Origin: Anaerolineaceae bacterium
Lineage (GTDB): Bacteria > Chloroflexota > Anaerolineae > Aggregatilineales > Phototrophicaceae
Length of the DNA: 64,000 nt
Assembly: GCA_020634115.1 (NCBI GenBank)
Contig: JACKCH010000015.1
Coordinates: 124,001-188,000 of the forward strand
Direction of reading: 5' to 3'
In this document: piece after piece, positions 1 to 8,705 of the stretch
Position numbering within the stretch: the stretch's first letter is position 1
Layout: the number at the start of each line of letters is the position of its first letter
Position numbers and translations under genes: made by a program
Notes under the pieces: generated by a model
The model's database searches: none
Told to the model about the DNA's origin: nothing
What the model saw: only the letters and a program-made list of their open reading frames with translations

Positions 1-633
1 GTCGAACAACACATAGCCGGTCACACTGGCATAGGTAATCGGAAGCAAAGGCAGCAAAGTACAGACCACTGCTAACGCCCCCAAAATGTCATCCCCCGAA
101 GCAAATCCGATGACCGTCAGTAACAGGAGCGATGCCAGACTACCAACAGTCATACCCAATAACCAGCGATATGCTGGCTGGAACTGGCGACGAAGAACCA
201 GCCACTGCGGCAGGCCAGCTACCATCCCCGTCAGCAAGAACGAAATAATGGATATGGGAATTTTATTACTATTAAATTCTGTAATAATCTTAATATTTGT
301 CCGCAATTGAGTCAGATAATGCTCATCAAGGGGAGTCGCCAGGAAGTTCATATGTGATGCCACACCCCAGATAATGAATGAAGCTAAGCTGGCTGCTGTC
401 CACCAATGCCAGGACACTTTACCCTTGAGCGTGACCGGCCACTGCACCAGACCAGTAAAAAAGCCAATCATCAAGAGCAAAACTGCCGAGTCAATGTATG
501 TATCTGCGATGTGCCGCCAAAACCACTCTACTCCATAGAACACCACCAGGCCTATCGCTCCGCCAACCAGGGTCGCCACAATCCACCGGACGATAAACTG
601 CTTGCGGGTTCGTTCCTCTGGTTGGTTCGTCAT
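1..633 (-). CDS. Multi-pass membrane protein, paralogue of its neighbour (3' end cut by window edge)
   Basis: Reading the minus strand from an ATG at 633-631 gives an open frame of 211 codons with no stop before the window edge. The protein begins MTNQPEERTRKQFIVRWIVA and is clearly related to the product of 639-1325: the same N-terminal arginine-rich stretch, a QW..LKGKV motif after the second helix, a LPQWLVLR motif near the middle and TGYVLFD at the end. Several hydrophobic segments indicate an integral membrane protein. Only 5 bases separate it from the upstream gene, so both probably share an operon with the regulator at 1335-1952. The function is unknown; it looks like the second copy of a tandem duplication. 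Confidence 0.8.
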   Translation of the reverse strand, partial: MTNQPEERTRKQFIVRWIVATLVGGAIGLVVFYGVEWFWRHIADTYIDSAVLLLMIGFFTGLVQWPVTLKGKVSWHWWTAASLASFIIWGVASHMNFLATPLDEHYLTQLRTNIKIITEFNSNKIPISIISFLLTGMVAGLPQWLVLRRQFQPAYRWLLGMTVGSLASLLLLTVIGFASGDDILGALAVVCTLLPLLPITYASVTGYVLFD

Positions 634-638
634 CGCGT

Positions 639-1325
639 TCACTCCGTTTTAGCCCGTTTCAACACGTCGAACAACACATAGCCGGTCACCCCACCGAAGA
701 TAATCGGCGTCGAACAGCAACAAAGCGAGTAAGAGAGTACAGCATCTCGCATAATAAGCACAATCATCACAAACGAAGCAGATGCAGCGATACCACCCAA
801 TGCAGCACCAAGTATCCACTGATACGCCTGCTGAAAAGAATGGCGAAGTACCAGCCATTGGGGCAGGCTGACCGCTATTCCGACAAATGCGCCTATCGCA
901 GCAACCGAGGTGATAAGACCCGTCTCATTAACAGTCATAACGGTGTCAAAGCCGCTTAACGTTCCGCTCTGAAAAGTAAATAGTGATGACGATGGTATTG
1001 TTCTTCTGCCAAGCCAGAGACCAACCAATGCAGCGATCACATTCAAGGAATTAGCCGCTAGCCACCATCGCCGGGGCACTTTGCCTTTGAGTGCAATTTG
1101 CCATTGTGCCAGACCAAAGGAAAAACCGACCAGCAATACAGTCAAACCTTGTAAAACAGGGAACAGCCAATCAATCGAATTGGGATTCCAGTGGTTTCGG
1201 TAGGAGACCGTACCGATCAGTTCCCACAACATGGCTGTAGTAAAGATAACGATGAAACCCAGAATCCAACCGGCCAGGGTCGCCACAATCCACCGGACGA
1301 TAAACTGTCTGCGGGTTCGTTCCAT
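639..1325 (-). CDS. Multi-pass membrane protein of unknown function
   Basis: A 228-residue protein with about six hydrophobic segments and an N-terminus rich in Arg (MERTRRQFIVRWIV), consistent with a positive-inside membrane anchor. I do not recognise a named family. It lies 9 bases downstream of the NarL-type regulator gene and 5 bases upstream of a paralogue sharing QW..LKGKV, LPQWLVLR and TGYVLFD motifs. The three genes probably form one minus-strand transcription unit. The two paralogues also share high nucleotide identity at their ends, which points to a fairly recent duplication. Confidence 0.75.
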   Translation of the reverse strand: MERTRRQFIVRWIVATLAGWILGFIVIFTTAMLWELIGTVSYRNHWNPNSIDWLFPVLQGLTVLLVGFSFGLAQWQIALKGKVPRRWWLAANSLNVIAALVGLWLGRRTIPSSSLFTFQSGTLSGFDTVMTVNETGLITSVAAIGAFVGIAVSLPQWLVLRHSFQQAYQWILGAALGGIAASASFVMIVLIMRDAVLSYSLCCCSTPIIFGGVTGYVLFDVLKRAKTE

Positions 1326-1334
1326 GATGCCTCT

Positions 1335-1952
1335 CTACAGCATAATCAACCCGGCGCGGGTGGCACGAACCACCGCTTCGGTGCGGCTCTGCGCCCCCAA
1401 CTTGCTCATAATGGCGTTGACATGAAACTTCACGGTATGGTCGGTGATGCCGAGTTTCTGCGCGATGGCCTTGTTCGCCAGCCCCTCGGCCAGCAGTTGC
1501 AAGACCTCTTTTTCACGGGGAGTCAGGTTCTCGATAGGCACATCGTCCACCGTGTCCCCAGCGGGCAACACGTTCGCCGCCAGCCCGGAGTCCAACACAA
1601 CCAACCCGGCCAGCACCGCCGTCAGCGCCGCCGCGATGCCCTCCGCATCGGTATTGTAGCGCAGCAGCCCAGTGACACCCGCCGCCCAGGCGTCGGCAAC
1701 TTGCGTTTCGCTGTTCAGGAGCGCTACCGTCGCCAGCCCGGTATCGCGCAGGTCGGCCAGCCATGATGGTGAATCTTCCCAGCCCAGATCACACACCAGC
1801 GCATCCGGCCCATATAAGTCAAATTCATCCAGCAGTACCGCGCCGCCACACTGCCCGGCGATCTCCAGCCCTTCCGCCCCGGCCAGCAGCGCCACCAACC
1901 CCACCCGCGCCAGGGGATTATCGCCCACCACCAGGATTCTTATCTCAGCCAT
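1335..1952 (-). CDS. NarL/LuxR-type response regulator with atypical receiver domain
   Basis: The N-terminal half (about residues 1-125 from MAEIRILVV) has the beta-alpha pattern of a receiver domain, with Asp in VCDLGW as the likely phosphoacceptor. The C-terminal 65 residues are a clear LuxR-type helix-turn-helix (LTPREKEVLQLLAEGLANK, then TDHTVKFHV). The receiver is degenerate: only one acidic residue is present in the first acidic pocket (VVGDN), the conserved Lys region reads GLLRYNT, and the usual Thr/Ser switch context is altered. Phosphorylation may therefore be absent or unusual. A slightly longer start at 1961 is possible. No histidine kinase is adjacent; the downstream genes encode membrane proteins that may be its targets. 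Confidence 0.85.
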   Translation of the reverse strand: MAEIRILVVGDNPLARVGLVALLAGAEGLEIAGQCGGAVLLDEFDLYGPDALVCDLGWEDSPSWLADLRDTGLATVALLNSETQVADAWAAGVTGLLRYNTDAEGIAAALTAVLAGLVVLDSGLAANVLPAGDTVDDVPIENLTPREKEVLQLLAEGLANKAIAQKLGITDHTVKFHVNAIMSKLGAQSRTEAVVRATRAGLIML

Positions 1953-1961
1953 AGCCCACAT

Positions 1962-2273
1962 TCACGCATGATTATTGTACCCCTTGCCCGGTATTACCTG
2001 GGAATAGCCCCATCGTACACACAATCTCTATGAATCGTCTTATGTGAAACAAAGCCATGATAAATGGCTCCAGTCGTCCACCAGGGAAGCTGGTTTTCAG
2101 TGGTCAGCTCTCAGTTTTCAGCTTTGCACTGGATATTTTTCTGACCACTGATGACTGAAAACTGACGACTCGCCTCTCTTTGTCGCGGGGACTTAGTCTT
2201 GATTCATATCACATAAAGCGTATGAATCCTGTTTACGTGGGCGGGGTCTTGCGCGTTGCGGGGAACAAAACGC
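1962..2273. repeat. Intergenic spacer with ACTGATGACTGAAAACTG-type repeat
   Basis: No gene is seen. Positions about 2094-2172 contain complementary runs of the type TCAGTTTTCAG and CTGATGACTGAAAACTG that can fold on each other. Related short sequences recur at about 57902-57938 and 58372-58410, so this is a dispersed intergenic repeat rather than a gene-specific element. Confidence 0.5.
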
Positions 2274-2302
2274 AAAAAACCGGCTGGTAGGCCGGCTTTT
2301 TT
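2274..2302 (-). terminator. Rho-independent terminator of rpsT
   Basis: CCGGC-TGGTAG-GCCGG stem flanked by an A-run and a T-run lies 28 bases past the rpsT stop. On the minus strand the stem is followed by six T residues. The A/T flanks make it potentially bidirectional. Confidence 0.8.
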
Positions 2303-2330
2303 AGAGTCACTCTGGAAATGCGGTAGGAAT

Positions 2331-2603
2331 TTACTGCTGGGCTTCCAGCGCGGCGAGCTGCTTCATCAGGCGGCCCTTCCGGCGGGCGGCGTTGCGCGGG
2401 TGAATCGTCCCCCGGCTGGCGGCCATATCCAGGTCACGGATGGCGGCGCGGGTCGCTTCTTTCGCCGCGTCGAGTTCGCCACCGCTCATCGCAGTACGCG
2501 CCTGTTTCACCAGGGTGCGCGTCCGATTGCGGAAAGTGCGGTTTTGCAGGCGGCGCTTCTCGTTCTGGCGAATACGTTTAAGCGCGGATTTATGATTAGC
2601 CAC
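2331..2603 (-). CDS. rpsT: 30S ribosomal protein S20
   Basis: This 90-residue, highly basic protein begins MANHKSALKRIRQNEKRR and continues with the helical repeats typical of S20 (RNRTRTLVKQAR, then HPRNAARRKGRLMKQL). S20 binds 16S rRNA in the bottom of the 30S body and aids assembly. The length is normal for the family. The gene is monocistronic here, with a good promoter at 2651-2680 and a terminator at 2274-2302. A GGAGG lies about 12 bases before the ATG, a slightly long spacing. Confidence 0.97.
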   Translation of the reverse strand: MANHKSALKRIRQNEKRRLQNRTFRNRTRTLVKQARTAMSGGELDAAKEATRAAIRDLDMAASRGTIHPRNAARRKGRLMKQLAALEAQQ

Positions 2604-2650
2604 AGATGCCTCCGGCCAAAAATGAACTAGCGATTACAGAATAGAGGTGC

Positions 2651-2680
2651 ATTCTATCATAGGAATTCGGGCTTTGTCCA
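2651..2680 (-). promoter_or_regulatory. Sigma-70-type promoter for rpsT
   Basis: On the minus strand, TGGACA (2680-2675) and TAGAAT (2656-2651) are separated by 18 bases. They lie about 50 bases upstream of the rpsT ATG. Confidence 0.6.
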
Positions 2681-2804
2681 GCACGGTTTAGGGCCAGGGG
2701 GCGGTCACGGCAGATTTTGATGACGGCGCGGTTCTTGTTGCTGGTTCTTATTATTCCAGACTACAATAGAAGAACCTCATTTTGAGCAGTATTGGGTGAT
2801 ATTT

Positions 2805-5369
2805 ATGGCTCAATCCATTCCCCACCTTTATATTTCATATTCCAGCGCCGATGGATTCGGTTTTGCCCAAAATATAGCTAGAGAACTGGAAGCCAATGAG
2901 TTTCCAGCATGGCTAGACAGAGAACGCCTGCAACCCGGTGATGATTGGGAAGCTATGCTGAGCCAAGCGATACACAGCGCTTTGGCAGTCATTGTCGTTA
3001 TCACGCCGGGTTATATCCGGCCAGAAAGCTATACTCTGACTCAGGATTTCCCCAATGCTTTGCAGAGTGGACGGCGCGTGTTACCTCTCTTGTTCGTAGA
3101 TACCGAGCTAACCCCGGAACTCATCAAGCTACACTATCTGGACTTCCGCCGGGATTTTGAAGAACCGTTTTCCCGCCTATTGGAAGTACTTCACAAACTA
3201 CTGAAAGAGTATTTGAGCGAAAATCAATCGTCCCCCTCGATAGAATCGGAAAGCGAAGCCTACGAGCCGACAGTCACCAGTTCCGCACCGCCTGAAAGTC
3301 AGACCGTACAAGGCGAATCCGGCACAACCGAAACAACAGGGTCTGATGGCATACCTGAACCAACTCAGCAAGAAACCACCACCGGGACATCAAGTGTTAC
3401 ACTGGAAGATGACACAGCGAAAGTAACGGGTACAGTCACCCCACCCCCTTTGCAACGCCTTGACCCGCGAACGCTAATTCATGTCCTGACCGACGCACCC
3501 ACCACTGCTGATGTACTGGGCTTCCGCGACTATGCCATCGTGCTGGCTGAGTTTATCCGCAGCCAACAGAAAAAAGACGACCACGAACAACCCAAAGAGA
3601 ACGCAACCACCCGGCCTGCCGACGGCATCCTCCCAAAGCCGCTGGTCATCGCCATTGATGCTCCCTGGGGAACCGGCAAGACCAGCCTGATGTATATGCT
3701 GCAAGAGGAATTGACGCAAAATAAGGGTGAATTCATCCCGGTCTGGTTCAACGCCTGGAAGTACGATCAGGAAGAATCGCTGTGGGCGGCGCTGGCGCTC
3801 AAAATCCTGAGCGATGTGCCCAAACGTGGCCCGCGCGAACGGCTTCGGCTGTGGTGGAGCAGTGTGGATGTCCCCAAGGCGGCCCGGACGCTGGCACGCT
3901 GGGTTGTGTACGCCGTGATGGTGGGCGTGCTGGGATTCGTGGCACTGTGGTTCGCGTCCTCATGGGCATTCAACAGTCTCCAACCCGGCGATAAGGACAT
4001 CCTCCCAGTGCTGGGGTTGTTACAGGTATTGGCACAGGTGTTTGTCCCGGTGTATGGTGGGTCGGCCATTTCGATTCTGGGCGTTTTTACCATGATTGCG
4101 GTGGGTGTGCAGATCTACCAGCGTTTCTTCAAGTTCGACCTGAATATCGCGCAATATATCAAGCAGCCTAACTATGGGGATCGTATCGGTTTCCTGGGCG
4201 AATTTGACAACGACTTCCGCCGCATCGTGCGGGCGGTCACGCGCAAAGGGCAGAATCCCCTGGTGATCTTCATTGATGATTTAGACCGCTGCGAGCCGCC
4301 CAAGTCGGTTGAGATCATCGAGGCCATTAACGTCCTCATCGATTCACAGTATTGCGTGTATGTCATCGGCATGGATTCGCGGGGCGTGGCGGCCAGTATC
4401 GAACACAAGTATGCTGATCTGAAAGGTTTCTACGAGTCGGAGAGCGACCCTGGCGGGTTGACATTGGGACAGCAGTTTCTAGAGAAGATCATCCAGATCA
4501 ATTTCCGCATCCCGCCGATCACCGAAGTAGCCATCGCCGGGTTTATTGACCAGAATCTGCGAAGTGTCAATCCTCCCCTTCTGGCACATGAACAGGAGAA
4601 TTTGCGACGCAACCTGGAGGGTTCGGCTGAAGGATTGGACTATAATCCACGCCGAGTCAAGCGGATGCTGACCGAACTCCTGAATCAGCCCCGGAGATTG
4701 CTCTCATCACCGGAAACTACGCCAGAAAGCCAACCCAGCGCTGAGCAAGCGGAGCAGGGTAAAGCGGTGCGAACCGTTGCGCTATCCGACAGGCCGGATG
4801 CCGAATTGGAACAGCGGCGGCAGCGGGCGCGGGAGTTTCAGGATATGTCGTTTGAAGACCTGGATGCCGTGCAACAGGCGACTCTGCACGCGGCGAGCGT
4901 GTTGGATTACAACCCGCGCAAAATTAAGCGTTTCCTCAATGAGTTCCGGCTGCGGGCAGCGATTGCTGACCAACGCAACCTGCTCACCCCCGGCGAAATT
5001 GACCTCATGAAGCTCGGCCACTGGATTATGATCGGCACGCGCTGGCCGGATATGATCGGGATTCTGACGGAGCGTCCCGCTTTCGCGGCAGAACTGCTGA
5101 AAGCACACACGGTACGCGAGGAGTGGCGGATGCTACGAGCGCCGGGGCCTGTCCCACACCCGGACACGATTAAACAAAAAAACGCCGAGCTAAGCCAGGT
5201 ATTGACCCCATCCGACATCAAACGGTTCATTGATGCCGGTGACTTGATCGAATTGCTGAGTAAGATGGGGAATGCAGCACAGGACGCGGCACAAATCACC
5301 CGTTACCTGCACCTGCCTTATACGATTCCTGCAGCAAGCCAGCGAACTGGCGACTCTGTACCCGGATAA
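2805..5369 (+). CDS. TIR domain-KAP P-loop NTPase fusion
   Basis: An 854-residue protein from ATG 2805 (an upstream GTG at 2796 is less likely). Residues 5-135 form a TIR domain (HLYISYSSADGF, DDWEAMLSQAI, RRVLPLLF). A low-complexity Ser/Thr/Glu linker spans about 137-215. Residues 220-840 match KAP-family NTPases: Walker A APWGTGKTSL near 286-295, FNAWKYD near 315, two hydrophobic segments near 363-388 and 404-436 inserted in the NTPase, and Walker B VIFIDDLDR near 487-495. KAP NTPases are membrane-associated STAND-like ATPases often found in defence genes. The position of the TIR catalytic Glu appears to be Asp81, so NADase activity is uncertain. The gene stands alone between rpsT and a YihY gene. 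Inference: a conflict or defence sensor in which KAP oligomerisation drives the TIR. Confidence 0.9.
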   Translation: MAQSIPHLYISYSSADGFGFAQNIARELEANEFPAWLDRERLQPGDDWEAMLSQAIHSALAVIVVITPGYIRPESYTLTQDFPNALQSGRRVLPLLFVDTELTPELIKLHYLDFRRDFEEPFSRLLEVLHKLLKEYLSENQSSPSIESESEAYEPTVTSSAPPESQTVQGESGTTETTGSDGIPEPTQQETTTGTSSVTLEDDTAKVTGTVTPPPLQRLDPRTLIHVLTDAPTTADVLGFRDYAIVLAEFIRSQQKKDDHEQPKENATTRPADGILPKPLVIAIDAPWGTGKTSLMYMLQEELTQNKGEFIPVWFNAWKYDQEESLWAALALKILSDVPKRGPRERLRLWWSSVDVPKAARTLARWVVYAVMVGVLGFVALWFASSWAFNSLQPGDKDILPVLGLLQVLAQVFVPVYGGSAISILGVFTMIAVGVQIYQRFFKFDLNIAQYIKQPNYGDRIGFLGEFDNDFRRIVRAVTRKGQNPLVIFIDDLDRCEPPKSVEIIEAINVLIDSQYCVYVIGMDSRGVAASIEHKYADLKGFYESESDPGGLTLGQQFLEKIIQINFRIPPITEVAIAGFIDQNLRSVNPPLLAHEQENLRRNLEGSAEGLDYNPRRVKRMLTELLNQPRRLLSSPETTPESQPSAEQAEQGKAVRTVALSDRPDAELEQRRQRAREFQDMSFEDLDAVQQATLHAASVLDYNPRKIKRFLNEFRLRAAIADQRNLLTPGEIDLMKLGHWIMIGTRWPDMIGILTERPAFAAELLKAHTVREEWRMLRAPGPVPHPDTIKQKNAELSQVLTPSDIKRFIDAGDLIELLSKMGNAAQDAAQITRYLHLPYTIPAASQRTGDSVPG

Positions 5370-5499
5370 TCGCCCGGAAATCCACAGTATCAACCGCGCC
5401 ACCCCTGGCGCTGTTTTTTTGTTTGCCACCTGGTTTCGATTTACAATGGGGCAACCTCGTTCGCCCCGTATTGAATCGTGATGAAATGGGAATACACGC

Positions 5500-6360
5500 A
5501 TGTCAGAACAAGCCCCACCTCACCCCCCTGATGCGCCACCGAACAGTCTCCGGCAGCATTTCCGGCAGGCCTGGGTGCGTTTTAACCAACAGGACAGGCT
5601 GCGGGCAGCGGCGCTCTCATTTTATGCGCTGCTATCGTTGTTTCCCGCGTTGATGCTGCTGTTGGTGGTCGCCCAATGGCTGTGGGGTGAGACCGCTATG
5701 CAGGAACAGGTCACACGCCTAGCGGGACGGTTTTTTCCGGGGGATGTTCCCGCGATGATTATTTCCGGGGTGGAAAATGCGCTGAATCAAGGGGCATCGC
5801 TGAACCTGCTGGCGCTGGCCGGGTTGCTCTGGGGCGGGTCTTCCTTTTTTTCCAATCTTGCCACCGCGCTCGACACCATTTTTGAAACCACCCACTATGA
5901 ACGCCCCATGTGGCGTAAGCGGCTGATTGGGGCGACGACTATTATGATTCTGGCGCTGCTGTTGGGCGTTACCCTTATCCTGACGGCCAGTTTGCGACTG
6001 GTCACGCAGAGCGCCTTGGAAACGCCCAGTGTCATCATGCGCCCGGTTTCATTGGCGCTGCCGGTGCTGCTCTATACCGTGATCCTGGCCTTGATGTTTC
6101 GTTACGGCCCCCAGCGGCGGGCAGTCTGGCGGGCTATTCTTCCCGGCGCGCTGTTCGGCAGCATCGGCTGGGAGGTGAGCCGGGCGGTGTTTACCTGGTA
6201 TCTGGAAACCCTCGCCAACTACAGCACGCTCTACGGCTCGCTCGGGGCGGTGATCGCCCTGCTGTTGTGGGTCTTTCTCAGTCTGGCGATCCTGCTGCTG
6301 GGTGCGGAAATCAGCGCCGCGCTGGATGCCTGGCTTCAGCAGCGGCGGGCAATAGTGTAG
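5500..6360 (+). CDS. YihY/BrkB-family inner membrane protein
   Basis: A 286-residue protein with the diagnostic features of the YihY (formerly ribonuclease BN) family: an amphipathic N-terminus, RAAALSFYALLSLFPALML at about 35-53, a GLLWGGSSFFSNL segment near 108-120, RPMWRKRL near 135-142 and the C-terminal YGSLGAVIALLLWVFL near 245-260. About six transmembrane helices are predicted. The physiological role of the family is unclear; the ribonuclease assignment was withdrawn in the literature. It lies 130 bases after the TIR-KAP gene and is probably independent of it. The length is normal. Confidence 0.9.
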   Translation: MSEQAPPHPPDAPPNSLRQHFRQAWVRFNQQDRLRAAALSFYALLSLFPALMLLLVVAQWLWGETAMQEQVTRLAGRFFPGDVPAMIISGVENALNQGASLNLLALAGLLWGGSSFFSNLATALDTIFETTHYERPMWRKRLIGATTIMILALLLGVTLILTASLRLVTQSALETPSVIMRPVSLALPVLLYTVILALMFRYGPQRRAVWRAILPGALFGSIGWEVSRAVFTWYLETLANYSTLYGSLGAVIALLLWVFLSLAILLLGAEISAALDAWLQQRRAIV

Positions 6361-7069
6361 TGGTGAACAGAAGTAGGATTGCCAGCACTAAATAGTGAAA
6401 ATGATTCTTCAAAATGGCGACTCATTGACTGAAACGGAACTGGCTTTCACCAGGGGATAAGTACGGTAACGGGGCTGGGTTGCGGGTTTTAAACGAATTT
6501 TGATAATTCTAACATGGCACTGCGGGTTAATTCCCGAGGGAGTCTAAAACCCGCCCGCAAATTTCGCCAATGGACTTCGGGGGTATTTCAATATTTTGGC
6601 AATTTCTGTGAAATGAGAGACTACGCCGTCTGCGCTATCCTCCCGTAGGGGCGCACTGCCGTGTGTCCCTACGATATTTTGCATTCGCGTTTAAGTACAT
6701 TGCCGCCAACAATCACTCCCCTTTGAGCTGGTCTGCATTAGAAATGTTCTTGAATTCGGTATTTGGACATGATGTATCATGCCCCTACACCCTGCGCTGA
6801 CACATCAATATTCAGGCGGGTTCTTAGCTTTTTTCACTATCAGTCGAAAGTTTTTTATAAATTTTATATTTTTATTGCATTAATCGAATGGTGCAAGTTG
6901 TTCACGCCCGCTAGACTTTAATATAGTGACACATTTCACAATAGACCTTTCGCAGTTCGGATGATTTTTCCGTAGGGGCGTGATGTATCTGCCCCTAACT
7001 TCGTTCAACTACATAACTTCTATCGCAATATATCCATTCGTGCGTCCCTAGTGAAATCAGAGGAGTTTA
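6361..7069. repeat. Long intergenic region with CGTAGGGGCG hairpin repeats
   Basis: No gene is supported in these 709 bases. Inverted repeats occur at 6644-6673 (CGTAGGG ... CCCTACG) and 6971-6998 (TAGGGGC ... GCCCCTA), with a degenerate half-copy near 6764-6788 sharing ATGTATCATGCCCCTA. An AT-rich patch at about 6847-6880 could hold promoter elements for the downstream WD40 gene. The repeats look like the GTAGGGGC-type dispersed hairpins common between genes in this kind of genome. Confidence 0.5.
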
Positions 7070-8602
7070 ATGAAACACTTACGATACATGGCAGTACTAT
7101 TTATCGGGTTGATGCTGACTTTTGCGGTGGGTACAGCGTTAGCACAGGATGGCGAGACGAACTTAATGCCGATCACCGTTGAAAATGCTGCTGACATCAC
7201 CGAACTGGCCGTGCTCGGGCGGGGAACCGGATTTACGCTGGCATGGTCGCCCGATAGCAGCCTGCTGGCGGTGGGGACGACCATCGGTGTCTGGCTCTAC
7301 GACAGCACAGACCTGGCCGCCGAACCGGTTCTGCTCCCGACATCGGGTGATGTGGGCGCAATGGCGTTCAGTTCCGATAGCAGCCTGATCGCCGGTGGCG
7401 TTGGCAAAACCCTGTTTATCTGGGATCCGACGACCCAGGAGCTGCTCAAACGGCTTGACCTGGACATCTCTGGTGACATCCTGGATGTGCTCTTCGGTCT
7501 GGACACAAGCTGGATCGCGCTCGGCACGAGTCGTGACATGCTATACATTGTGGATACCGCAACTGGTGAGGTGACGGCCACGCTTGAAGGCCACAGTGAT
7601 GATGTGAGTATTCTGGCGCTCAGCCCGGACGGCACGCTTTTGGCGAGTGGCAGCAAGGACAAGACCGTGAAACTGTGGAACACGTCGGATTTCACGGAAA
7701 TTACCACACTGGAAGGTCACGAAGGGTATATCGGCGGGCTTCAATTCAGCCCGGACGGGGCCACGCTCTATGTCGGCGACAGCAAATCAGCGATCACGCT
7801 ATGGGATATTGCAACCGGCGGGCAGTGGGCGGTATGGGAACCGGAGAAAGGCAGCTATGTGGTGGATATGGCCCTCACCAGCGACGGCGGGACACTGCTG
7901 GTGGGTGAAGCGAACAATGGCTCTGTGCGTTTGTGGGATGTGGCAAGTGGTACGGAAGCCGCTATCTACCCGGTTCACGTCTATCCTGAAATCAATAGTT
8001 ACTTCGCCACAGTGGCGATGGCGCTCAGCCCGGATGACGCCCGGATTGCAACCCTGGGGTCAGCCGGTATGCTGCGGATATGGGATGCCGCAACCGGTGA
8101 AAACCTGATTACGAGTGGTGACCATCCTGACGAAGCCTGGAGCGTGGCATTCAACCCGGATAGCACGCAACTTTCGACCAGCTACGACCACCGTATCTGG
8201 CGGGTATGGGATCCGGCCACGTATGAGGTGCTGCATTTTGAGATGAATCTGTTCCGTATCGGGTTTTCGGATAACCGAACCAGCAATGTCTACAGCCCGG
8301 ATGGGACTCAGATCGCAACCCGCTCCGCATTCGAGATCAAAGTGTATGACGCGGCAACCTGGACAATGCGCTATGAATACAAGATGAACGGTCATAGCAG
8401 CGTGATTTACAACGCTGACGGCAGTTTATTGATTGTCGTTGGTAATGCGTTGGCCGTTCTGGATGCCGCAACGGGCGAAGAATTGGCAAAGTTTGAAAAT
8501 CATACGCATCAGATCAACTCAGTTGCCATCAATGCTGACCAGACCCTGATTGCGACGGCCAGCGACGACGGTACGGTTCGTCTCTGGGGGCTGCCTGAGT
8601 AG
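7070..8602 (+). CDS. Secreted WD40-repeat beta-propeller protein
   Basis: A 510-residue protein with a signal peptide (residues 1-25, ending AVGTALAQ) and then many WD40 repeats. Characteristic blades include LAWSPDSSLLAVG, LALSPDGTLLASGSKDKTV, VKLWNTSDF and the C-terminal INADQTLIATASDDGTVRLWG. There are probably two propellers or one with about ten to eleven blades. WD40 proteins are scaffolds; no catalytic residues are evident. An AGAGGAG ribosome binding site lies 6 bases before the ATG. The gene is monocistronic, convergent with the GH18-like gene, and separated from it by a 10-bp hairpin. Confidence 0.9.
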   Translation: MKHLRYMAVLFIGLMLTFAVGTALAQDGETNLMPITVENAADITELAVLGRGTGFTLAWSPDSSLLAVGTTIGVWLYDSTDLAAEPVLLPTSGDVGAMAFSSDSSLIAGGVGKTLFIWDPTTQELLKRLDLDISGDILDVLFGLDTSWIALGTSRDMLYIVDTATGEVTATLEGHSDDVSILALSPDGTLLASGSKDKTVKLWNTSDFTEITTLEGHEGYIGGLQFSPDGATLYVGDSKSAITLWDIATGGQWAVWEPEKGSYVVDMALTSDGGTLLVGEANNGSVRLWDVASGTEAAIYPVHVYPEINSYFATVAMALSPDDARIATLGSAGMLRIWDAATGENLITSGDHPDEAWSVAFNPDSTQLSTSYDHRIWRVWDPATYEVLHFEMNLFRIGFSDNRTSNVYSPDGTQIATRSAFEIKVYDAATWTMRYEYKMNGHSSVIYNADGSLLIVVGNALAVLDAATGEELAKFENHTHQINSVAINADQTLIATASDDGTVRLWGLPE

Positions 8603-8625
8603 GCGCGGATAAGCTTATCATGATG

Positions 8626-8668
8626 CTGAGTGGCAGCAGGTGCAGACCAGCGGCCTGTTGCCACTCAG
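8626..8668. terminator. Hairpin between convergent genes
   Basis: CTGAGTGGCA and TGCCACTCAG form a perfect 10-bp stem around a 23-base loop. It lies between the stops of the WD40 gene and the GH18-like gene. No T-run follows, so terminator function is likely but not certain. Confidence 0.55.
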
Positions 8669-8705
8669 ATGAACGAGAAACGCGAACGCCCCTGACTGCC
8701 GCCCG

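Noticed and set aside
6361..7069. Hidden small gene in the 709-base spacer
   Set aside because: No open frame with a ribosome binding site and plausible composition was found; the region is dominated by hairpin repeats.
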